A stretch of 12,279 nt of DNA from Chloroflexota bacterium. GTDB lineage: Bacteria > Chloroflexota > Limnocylindria > Limnocylindrales > CSP1-4. Both the position numbers and the translations under genes were made by a program. Within the stretch, counting starts at the first letter, position 1. Each line of letters opens with the position of its first letter. Below, in pieces: positions 7,477 through 12,279 of this stretch. The stretch lies in the NCBI GenBank assembly GCA_013698385.1, contig JACCVB010000310.1:1-12279 (forward strand), given 5' to 3'. A model generated the notes under the pieces. That model saw nothing but the letters and a program-made list of their open reading frames with translations. It did not search any database and was not told the DNA's origin.

Positions 7477-7483
7477 CCGGAGG

Positions 7484-7511
7484 CGGACACCCGGCCCGCC
7501 CTCGGGGTCCG
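7484..7511. terminator. Possible bidirectional hairpin between convergent genes
   Basis: The 35-nt gap between the epimerase stop and the amidase stop can fold. CGGAC (7484-7488) pairs with GTCCG (7507-7511), and CCC (7490-7492) with GGG (7504-7506). There is one bulged A and an 11-nt G/C-rich loop. It fits exactly in the convergent gap but has no U-run on either strand, so the termination role is weakly supported. Confidence 0.28.
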
Positions 7512-8363
7512 CTAGGGGCGGGTCAGGTCGTCGTAGGCGTCCGGCCGGCGGTCCCGGTAGAACTGCCAGGTGTTGCGAACCTCCATGATCTTGTCCATGT
7601 CGAGGTCGCGCACGATCAGGTCCTCGTCATGGGCCGACCCCACGTCGCCGACGTACTGGCCGCGCGGGTCCACGAAGTAGCTCTGGCCGTAGAAGTCATC
7701 GTCGCCGAGGTCCGCCTCGATGCCGACGCGGTTGATCGTGCCCACGAAGTAGCCGTTCGCGACGGCATGACTGGGCTGCTCGATCTTCCAGAGGTATTCG
7801 CTGAGTCCGCGCGAGGTGGCGCTCGGGATGAGCACGATCTCCGCCCCGTTGAGGCCCAGTGCCCGGGCACCTTCGGGGAAGTGCCGGTCATAGCAGATGT
7901 ACACGCCGATCTTGCCGACCGCCGTGTCGAACACCGGGTACCCGAGATTGCCCGGGCGGAAATAGAACTTCTCCCAGAACCCCTTGACGTGGGGGATGTG
8001 GGTCTTGCGGTACTTGCCGAGGTAGGTCCCGTCCGCGTCGATCACGGCGGCGGTGTTGTAGTAGATCCCGGAGGCCTTCTCGTCCTCCTCGTACATCGGG
8101 GCGATGACGACCATGCCAGTCTGTTTGGCGAGGTCCTGCATCCGCTTGGTCGTAGGGCCGTCCGGGATGTGCTCCGTGTAGCTGTAGTACTGGGCGTCCT
8201 GGACCTGGCAGAAATACGGCCCGTAGAACAGCTCCTGGAACAGGATGAACTGGGCACCCTGCTTGGCCGCATCGTGCGCCCGTTCTTCGTGCTTCTGGAT
8301 CATCGATTCCTTGTCACCGGTCCAGCTGGCCTGGACGAGGGCACCACGGACGATTCGGGGCAT
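7512..8363 (-). CDS. Nitrilase-superfamily amidase, probable beta-ureidopropionase / N-carbamoyl-beta-alanine amidohydrolase
   Basis: A 283-residue carbon-nitrogen hydrolase expected to split N-carbamoyl-beta-alanine into beta-alanine, CO2 and ammonia, the step after dihydropyrimidinase. The catalytic triad is clear: Glu44 in LFQELFYGPYF (41-51), Lys120 in KYRKTHIPH (117-125) and Cys157 in GVYICYDRHFPEGARALG (153-170). IPSATSRGLSEYLW (179-192) and NGYFVGTINRVG (203-214) complete the sandwich fold. N-carbamoylputrescine amidase-like activity is the main alternative. The ATG at 8363 has GAGGTG about 10 nt upstream. A GTG at 8423 is rejected because its extension would cross the repeat element. 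The gene is on the minus strand, 100 nt downstream of the SnoaL-like gene, and converges on the epimerase. If the polysaccharide block were removed, it would lie directly upstream of the LLM/dihydropyrimidinase pair. Confidence 0.9.
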   Translation of the reverse strand: MPRIVRGALVQASWTGDKESMIQKHEERAHDAAKQGAQFILFQELFYGPYFCQVQDAQYYSYTEHIPDGPTTKRMQDLAKQTGMVVIAPMYEEDEKASGIYYNTAAVIDADGTYLGKYRKTHIPHVKGFWEKFYFRPGNLGYPVFDTAVGKIGVYICYDRHFPEGARALGLNGAEIVLIPSATSRGLSEYLWKIEQPSHAVANGYFVGTINRVGIEADLGDDDFYGQSYFVDPRGQYVGDVGSAHDEDLIVRDLDMDKIMEVRNTWQFYRDRRPDAYDDLTRP

Positions 8364-8393
8364 CGCGGACTTCACCTCGGATGGATCGGTTTT

Positions 8394-8425
8394 GCGTCTG
8401 GTTGGCGAGACACGAGGGTACACCG
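8394..8425 (-). promoter_or_regulatory. Shared upstream element, copy 2 (before the amidase gene)
   Basis: Second copy of the 32-bp element at 1639-1670, in the same orientation and upstream of another minus-strand catabolic gene. The core CGGTGTACCCTCG is identical over 13 nt (8413-8425), and the rest matches at 14 of 19 positions, including TCGC and AACCAG. It ends 30 nt before the ATG and lies in the 100-nt gap after the SnoaL-like gene. It implies that the amidase has its own transcription or operator site even though a same-strand gene lies upstream. TACCCT is again the only -10-like hexamer. Confidence 0.5.
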
Positions 8426-8463
8426 ACGACGGCGCTGTTCGTCGCGTGCCGGCCCAGAGCGCC

Positions 8464-8856
8464 TCAGGCGTCCGGGATCGCGTCCGGGCGGCGCCGCATG
8501 TACCACTCGGTGAATTCGCGACACCGGCCGTCCGGGTCGAAGCGGCAGACGAAGATGTTCGCGAATTCTCGGTCCACGTCGGAACGATCGTCGGTCAGGT
8601 AGCGCGTCCGGCCGTGGGCCACGAAGACGTCGCCATCGATGGCGAGGACCTCGTACTCGGCCTGCCAGGCCTCGGGGTCGTCGGGCTCCTTCAGCCACGA
8701 CGCGATGAGTGCCGTCCGCCCGACGACCGCCTCGTCGAACGGGTCGTAGGCGTAGCGCACGTCCGGGCTGAACAGGTCGCCGATCGCCGCCGCGTCGTTG
8801 AGACGCCACGCGTCGACGTAGCGCGCGAGCCACTGCGTGAAATCCGCCTGGTCCAT
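8464..8856 (-). CDS. SnoaL-like / nuclear transport factor 2 fold protein (130 aa)
   Basis: A small alpha+beta-barrel (cone-shaped) protein of typical NTF2-like length. It opens with the helix FTQWLARYVDAWRLNDAAA (6-24), has LFSPDVRYAYDPFDEAVVGR (28-47), and continues with strands around VLAIDGDVFVAHGRTRYL (70-87) and FANIFVCRFDPDGRCREFTE (98-117). This is the usual pattern of SnoaL_2-type pockets that bind or isomerise small molecules. ATG 8856 is preceded by AGGAGAAGG, a strong ribosome binding site. It lies upstream of and on the same strand as the amidase. The function is unknown: it may be an accessory enzyme or binding protein for the catabolic set, or unrelated. The fold is fairly secure, the role is not. 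Confidence 0.85.
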   Translation of the reverse strand: MDQADFTQWLARYVDAWRLNDAAAIGDLFSPDVRYAYDPFDEAVVGRTALIASWLKEPDDPEAWQAEYEVLAIDGDVFVAHGRTRYLTDDRSDVDREFANIFVCRFDPDGRCREFTEWYMRRRPDAIPDA

Positions 8857-8916
8857 CGGTCCTTCTCCTGCCCGCTGCGTCGAGGTCGAGTCCGGTCAAA
8901 CCCTAACAGGGACATG

Positions 8917-8947
8917 GAAAGACCCGGGCTGGGGGCCCGGGCCTTTC
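8917..8947 (-). terminator. Intrinsic terminator-like hairpin after the NlpC/P60 gene
   Basis: An inverted repeat in which GAAAG (8917-8921) pairs with CTTTC (8943-8947) and CCCGGGC (8923-8929) with GCCCGGG (8935-8941). There is one A/C mismatch between the two stem parts and a 5-nt loop. That gives 12 pairs, 7 of them G/C in an unbroken block. It begins about 30 nt beyond the stop of the minus-strand NlpC/P60 gene and precedes the SnoaL-like gene, so it probably insulates the two. The terminal U-run is short (three), as is common in high-GC bacteria, and the symmetry means it could also act on the plus strand. Confidence 0.72.
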
Positions 8948-8977
8948 GCTCTGGGTGTGGGTGTCAGGGCCGAACGG

Positions 8978-9709
8978 TCAGTCCGTCAGCCAGCTGGCGA
9001 CCCAGCCGGTGCGGCTGCCCGCATCGACCTTGAGCCAGGTTCGTCCCTGGCTGTCCTTGCCCTTGGCGAGGACCACGAGACGGGTGTCGTTGCGAAGGAC
9101 GGTGATCCGGGCCTTGTCGATCCCCGCACCGCGGCGCAGGTTGACCCGACCCATGATGTGACGGTGACCGCTGGCGGCCTTGGTCGTCATGGAGGCGACC
9201 GTGGATCCGCCGCTGGCCGACCTGCCGGACATCCCGGTATGCAGGTAGGTCGTGAACCGGGCGGTCACGGCGTTCACCTTGTGGACGCTGACGCCACGAG
9301 TCAGGGTGCTGACCGCGTTGCCGTTGCCGATGTAGATCCCGATGTGGGAACCACCGCCCCAGACGACGAGATCGCCGACCTTGGGGTTGGACCGGCTGGC
9401 CAGACCGCGGGACTGGAAGTAGCGGTACATCGCTCGTGCCGAGCGGTATCGACCATTCCCGATCGCCCTGAGGTCGCCCGCCTGCTTGTAGGCGTAGATC
9501 AGGAGACCGGAGCAGTCGAATGCCCTCGGACCGGTCGCGCCGAAGACCCAGGGATCACCACGCTGCGCCTTGGCGATGGCGACGATCTGCTGCGCTTCGG
9601 TCTTCGGCTCGGCCGCAGCAGCCGGAGACGAAGGGGCCAGGCCCAGAACGACGGCCCCTGCGAGGGCCACGGGGATGAACGCTCGTGCGCCCATGGAAAG
9701 CGTGCGCAA
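8978..9709 (-). CDS. Secreted NlpC/P60 cysteine endopeptidase with C-terminal SH3 domain
   Basis: A 243-residue exported peptidoglycan hydrolase. The signal peptide has basic residues up to Arg9, a hydrophobic core at 11-24 and a likely cleavage after the alanine run at about 33. The NlpC/P60 domain (about 38-160) shows GDPWVFGATGPRAFDCSGLL (51-70) with nucleophile Cys66, VGDLVVWGGG (111-120) and SHIGIYIGNG (121-130) with His122. A linker leads to a bacterial SH3-type domain at about 183-243 (VNLRRGAGIDKARI ... GWVASWLTD), which should bind cell wall. The TTG start at 9709 is chosen because AAGGAG lies 5 nt upstream; the ATG five codons later would be too far from it. It is monocistronic, with a terminator after it and a structured leader before it. 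It is probably a housekeeping wall-remodelling enzyme, unrelated to the catabolic genes. Confidence 0.92.
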   Translation of the reverse strand: MRTLSMGARAFIPVALAGAVVLGLAPSSPAAAAEPKTEAQQIVAIAKAQRGDPWVFGATGPRAFDCSGLLIYAYKQAGDLRAIGNGRYRSARAMYRYFQSRGLASRSNPKVGDLVVWGGGSHIGIYIGNGNAVSTLTRGVSVHKVNAVTARFTTYLHTGMSGRSASGGSTVASMTTKAASGHRHIMGRVNLRRGAGIDKARITVLRNDTRLVVLAKGKDSQGRTWLKVDAGSRTGWVASWLTD

Positions 9710-9730
9710 TGCTGCTCCTTCCTACCAGGA

Positions 9731-9750
9731 CGTCGCGATGGGGCGCGACG
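9731..9750 (-). promoter_or_regulatory. Perfect hairpin just before the NlpC/P60 ribosome binding site
   Basis: CGTCGCG (9731-9737) and CGCGACG (9744-9750) form a perfect 7-bp G/C-rich stem with a 6-nt loop. On the transcript it ends about 12 nt before the AAGGAG site of the TTG-started hydrolase gene. That is close enough to influence ribosome access or message stability. There is no U-run, so it is not a plain terminator. Confidence 0.4.
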
Positions 9751-9802
9751 GCGAAGTATCTGGAGCCCGCGGGCGCACGAAACAGGGATCATTGGGAGGT
9801 GG

Positions 9803-9827
9803 GGATCGTCCTCAGAAGGAGCGATCC
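9803..9827 (-). promoter_or_regulatory. Second hairpin / dyad in the NlpC/P60 leader
   Basis: GGATCG (9803-9808) pairs with CGATCC (9822-9827), and TCCT (9809-9812) with AGGA (9817-9820). The stem has one bulged G and a 4-nt loop. It could be a leader RNA stem or a DNA dyad bound by a regulator. Its position about 95-120 nt before the hydrolase start places it in a probable leader. Confidence 0.35.
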
Positions 9828-10002
9828 GGGGAGACCGAGGCGCTGGGGCGCGGGCTCGGGACGACACTGACGCCGTGCGTGCGGGCTCTTCGAGTTGTCG
9901 AGATCCTGTGCGTTGACCTTGGGGGGTTGGTCGCTGCGCCAGTCTATGTCGCATCGACGAACCTTGCACAGGCCTTGCAGATGGCCCCCCGCCCGGGTTG
10001 CT

Positions 10003-10020
10003 CGGATGTGCTGTAATCCG
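10003..10020 (+). promoter_or_regulatory. Extended -10 promoter with overlapping dyad for the aminotransferase operon
   Basis: TG at 10009-10010, one base, then TGTAAT at 10012-10017 makes a TGn-extended -10 with one mismatch to TATAAT. It is about 38 nt upstream of the ATG, leaving a short leader with the ribosome binding site. CGGAT (10003-10007) and ATCCG (10016-10020) form a 5-bp inverted repeat across the hexamer, a possible operator. No -35 is recognisable. Confidence 0.4.
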
Positions 10021-10054
10021 GTCTCGCGCCGTCGAGCGCGGCAGGAGGCAGGCC

Positions 10055-11392
10055 ATGAGTATCGAGACGGCGCCGGGCGCCATGACGACGAGCGAGATCG
10101 TCGCCCTCAATCGGGAGCACACGTTCTTCTCCTGGTCGGTCCAGGGCGCCATCGACCCGATCGCGATCGACCACGCCGAAGGCGTCTGGCTGTACACGCC
10201 CGACGGCGATCGGATCCTGGATTTCAACAGCCAGCTCATGTCGGTCAACATCGGCCACGGCGACCGGCGGGTGATCGATGCGATCACCGAGCAGGCGACG
10301 AAGCTGCAGTACGTCCAGCCGGCGTTCGCCACGGAGATCCGGGCGCGCCTGGGCCAGAAGCTGGCCGAGATCCTGCCGGGCGACATGGACAAGGTGTTCT
10401 TCACGCTCGGCGGCGCCGAAGCGATCGAGAACGCCATCAAGCTCGCGCGCCACTACACCGGCCGGACCAAGGTCCTCGCCCGCTATCGGGCGTATCACGG
10501 GGCCACGATGGGCGCGATGACCCTCACCGGCGACCCGCGCCGCTGGGCCAACGAGCCGGGCCTGGTCGGGGTCGTGCGCTATCCGGACACCCACCGCTGG
10601 GGAGAGGCGGAACCCCGTCCCGTGGCGGAGTCCCTGCAGGGCCTGGAAGACGTCGTCCGCTACGAAGGGCCACACACGATCGCGGCGATCTTCCTCGAGA
10701 CCATCGTGGGCACGAACGGCATCCTCATCCCGCCCGACGGCTACCTCCAGGGCGTGCGCGAACTGTGCGACCGCCATGGCATCCTGATGGTCGCCGACGA
10801 GGTCATGGCCGGCTTCGGTCGGACCGGCCGCTGGTTCGCGGTCGATCACTGGAACGTCGTGCCGGACCTGATGGCCATGGCCAAGGGCCTGACTTCGTCA
10901 TACCTGCCGCTCGGGGCGGTCGCGATGCGCCCCCACATCGCCGAGCATTTCGACAGGAACATGTACTACGGCGGCCTGACGTACTCGTCGCACCCCGTTT
11001 CGCTGGCGGCCTCGCTCGCGACGATCCGGGTCTACGAGGAGGACGGGCTGATCGAGAACGCCGCGCGGATGGGGGGCGTCCTGCGCCAGCATCACGAGCG
11101 GCTGGCCGCGAAGCACCCATCCGTCGGTGCACACCGCAGCCTCGGCCTGTTCGGCATCCTGGACCTCGTCCGGTCGCGTGATCCATGGACACCGATGACC
11201 CCGTTCAACGGCACCTCGGACGAGATGAAGGCCGTCGGGCGGTACTTCCGGGAGCACGGGCTGTACACGATGCTGGCCAACAACTCGATCCACACGAACC
11301 CTCCGCTGTGCATCACCGAGGACGAGCTTGCCCACGGCTTCGAGATCATCGATGCGGCCCTCGACATCGCCGACCAGGCGGTCGACGGGTAG
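10055..11392 (+). CDS. Class III PLP-dependent omega-aminotransferase (taurine/beta-alanine:pyruvate type)
   Basis: A 445-residue fold-type I transaminase that moves a terminal amino group from an omega-amino acid to a keto acid. Motifs are LDFNSQLMSVNIGHGD (55-70), FFTLGGAEAIENAIKLAR (115-132) for PLP phosphate binding, RAYHGAT (145-151), IFLETIVGTNGI (212-223), MVADEVMAGFGRTG (245-258) with Asp248 contacting the pyridine nitrogen, and MAMAKGLTSSYLPLGA (273-288) with the Schiff-base Lys277. The N-terminal ALNREHTFFSWSVQGAIDPI resembles taurine-pyruvate aminotransferases from memory. Given the dihydropyrimidinase and amidase nearby, beta-alanine to malonate semialdehyde is the likelier reaction; taurine remains possible. 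ATG 10055 has a perfect AGGAGG 6 nt upstream, so expression is likely strong. The permease gene follows after 3 nt. Confidence 0.93.
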   Translation: MSIETAPGAMTTSEIVALNREHTFFSWSVQGAIDPIAIDHAEGVWLYTPDGDRILDFNSQLMSVNIGHGDRRVIDAITEQATKLQYVQPAFATEIRARLGQKLAEILPGDMDKVFFTLGGAEAIENAIKLARHYTGRTKVLARYRAYHGATMGAMTLTGDPRRWANEPGLVGVVRYPDTHRWGEAEPRPVAESLQGLEDVVRYEGPHTIAAIFLETIVGTNGILIPPDGYLQGVRELCDRHGILMVADEVMAGFGRTGRWFAVDHWNVVPDLMAMAKGLTSSYLPLGAVAMRPHIAEHFDRNMYYGGLTYSSHPVSLAASLATIRVYEEDGLIENAARMGGVLRQHHERLAAKHPSVGAHRSLGLFGILDLVRSRDPWTPMTPFNGTSDEMKAVGRYFREHGLYTMLANNSIHTNPPLCITEDELAHGFEIIDAALDIADQAVDG

Positions 11393-11395
11393 CCG

Positions 11396-12279
11396 ATGGC
11401 GACGCGCGCTCCATCCGGGCGACGCGGTCGGCGGCGGATCGGTCTGTTCGTGGGGATCGGCCTGGCCGTGCTGGCCGGGTGGGAAACGGTCAAGTGGCTG
11501 GGCGGGGTGCCCTGGCGATTCCCCGATGCGCTGGGGCTGGGCGTGGACGTCTTCCACGACCCGCCGTTCCGCTGGCCGTTCGCGACCGACCTCAACCTGC
11601 CCCACTGGTTCCAGATCATCGGAGCCCTTGCGGCGCCGGTCCAGCGCAACCAGGAGCAGACGCTCGGTCAGTTCCTGGTCGGTGCCGCCTTCTACACCTG
11701 GCGGGAGGCCGCCCTCGGGTTCGTCATCGGGGCGGCGCTCGGCTTGATCCTGGCCACCGTCTTCGTGCACGCCCGCCTGCTGGAACGTGCCTTCGTGCCG
11801 TACGTGGTCGCCAGCCAGACGATCCCCATCGTGGCGCTCGCCCCGATGATCGTCTTCGCCTTCGGCCCGTCCGTGACCTCGGTCGTGATCATCGCCACCT
11901 ACCTGACCTTCTTCCCGGTGACCATCGCGATGATCCGCGGGCTGCGCTCGCCCGACCCTCGGGCTTTGGAACTGATGCGGTCGTATGCCGCGACCCGGTT
12001 TGACACGTACCGGAAGGTGCGCCTGCCCGCATCCGTCCCGTACCTGTTCACGGCCTTGAAGATCGCCGCGACAGCGTCCATCGTGGGCGCCATCATCGGC
12101 GAAGGCCCGGGTGGCATCCCGAACGGCCTCGGCCGCGCGATCATCAACTTCAACCAGCAATACATCACCGCCCCCGAAAAGTTGTGGGCGGCCATCCTCA
12201 TCTCGTCACTCCTCGGCATCTCGTTCTTCGTCCTCGTTCGCATCGTCGAGCTGGCCACCCTCCGTGGCCGCCCGGGCGT
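11396..12279 (+). CDS. ABC transporter permease, SsuC/TauC (NitT/TauT) type, 3' end missing
   Basis: Inner-membrane subunit of a type I ABC importer. At least 294 residues are visible and no stop is reached before the right edge. A basic N-terminus (RRGRRR) precedes a membrane helix at about 15-30. An unusual stretch of about 65 residues then leads to helices near 104-124, 133-155, 161-180, 216-235 and 263-286. The ATPase-contacting EAA loop is ELMRSYAATRFDTYRKVRLP (192-211), with alanine where the usual glycine sits. GAIIGEGPGG (231-240) and FNQQYI (252-257) match permeases I associate with pyrimidine-like (thiamine-precursor or riboflavin) uptake and with TauC/SsuC. The ATG lies 3 nt after the aminotransferase stop without a clear ribosome binding site, so coupling is likely. 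The ATPase and binding protein should follow to the right. The substrate is inferred, not read from sequence. Confidence 0.9.
   Translation, partial: MATRAPSGRRGRRRIGLFVGIGLAVLAGWETVKWLGGVPWRFPDALGLGVDVFHDPPFRWPFATDLNLPHWFQIIGALAAPVQRNQEQTLGQFLVGAAFYTWREAALGFVIGAALGLILATVFVHARLLERAFVPYVVASQTIPIVALAPMIVFAFGPSVTSVVIIATYLTFFPVTIAMIRGLRSPDPRALELMRSYAATRFDTYRKVRLPASVPYLFTALKIAATASIVGAIIGEGPGGIPNGLGRAIINFNQQYITAPEKLWAAILISSLLGISFFVLVRIVELATLRGRPG

Larger units (their letters stand above)
9710..10054. other. Divergent intergenic region (345 bp) between NlpC/P60 and aminotransferase genes
   Basis: No coding sequence is supported here; the frames that cross it are antisense or out of frame with their neighbours. 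On the minus side it holds a possible leader of the NlpC/P60 gene with two hairpins (9731-9750 and 9803-9827) and a weak TAGACT -10-like hexamer at 9941-9946. On the plus side it holds a TGn-extended -10 with an overlapping dyad at 10003-10020. I looked for the conserved blocks of the c-di-AMP (ydaO) riboswitch, common before wall-hydrolase genes, and did not find them. Confidence 0.7.

Noticed and set aside
1639..8425. Interpreting the two 32-bp copies as ends of a mobile element
   Set aside because: The second copy lies beyond the amidase gene rather than at the block boundary, both sit just upstream of same-strand genes, and no recombinase gene lies between. A regulatory role is simpler.
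9710..9960. c-di-AMP (ydaO-type) riboswitch before the NlpC/P60 gene
   Set aside because: I looked on the minus strand for the conserved GGGGTGAAT-like and GAGGAACCG-like blocks and did not find them; only generic hairpins are present.
10898..12160. Minus-strand frame of 420 codons opposite the aminotransferase and permease
   Set aside because: Antisense to conserved PLP and EAA-loop motifs; its composition is typical of a shadow frame.
1..12279. CRISPR array, tRNA/rRNA gene, insertion sequence, toxin-antitoxin or phage-defence system
   Set aside because: No regularly spaced repeats, no tRNA-like cloverleaf, no transposase motifs and no toxin or nuclease signatures were seen on either strand.

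Overview
This is a high-GC window with strongly G/C-ending codons, and 5 of its 11 genes start with GTG or TTG or are translationally coupled. It carries metabolic and surface-polysaccharide genes and no RNA gene, transposase or CRISPR array. The LLM oxidoreductase resembles the TIGR03842 F420-type family, and the taurine-pyruvate-like aminotransferase and SsuC/TauC-type permease are also of kinds I associate with soil or freshwater Chloroflexota and Actinobacteria. A Chloroflexota lineage is my best guess, from gene style and not from a marker gene.

Layout. (1) 1-1625, minus strand: a GTG-started LLM-class flavin/F420 oxidoreductase followed 10 nt later by a TTG-started dihydropyrimidinase that runs off the left edge. 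(2) 1768-7476: a surface-polysaccharide block, with a small single-pass membrane ORF, a nucleotide-sugar dehydrogenase of the UDP-GlcNAc/UDP-ManNAc type, a GT4 glycosyltransferase overlapping it by GTGA, a long helical-repeat/GT4 fusion on the minus strand, and a non-hydrolysing UDP-GlcNAc 2-epimerase. (3) 7512-8856, minus strand: a nitrilase-superfamily amidase resembling beta-ureidopropionase, preceded by an NTF2/SnoaL-like small protein. (4) 8978-9709, minus strand: a secreted NlpC/P60-SH3 cell-wall hydrolase with a terminator after it and a structured leader before it. (5) 10055-12279, plus strand: a class III omega-aminotransferase with a strong ribosome binding site, followed 3 nt later by an ABC permease that runs off the right edge.

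How they fit. Dihydropyrimidinase, the beta-ureidopropionase-like amidase, the omega-aminotransferase and the NitT/TauT-type permease together match uptake and reductive degradation of pyrimidines or related cyclic ureides: ring opening, release of beta-alanine, then transamination. No canonical dihydropyrimidine dehydrogenase is visible, but an LLM oxidoreductase is coupled to the ring-opening enzyme. The polysaccharide block sits between the two minus-strand halves of this catabolic set. The two minus-strand catabolic units share a 32-bp upstream element (27/32 identical) at 1639-1670 and 8394-8425, which may be a common promoter or operator. The dehydrogenase and epimerase together could make UDP-ManNAcA-type sugars for the two glycosyltransferases.
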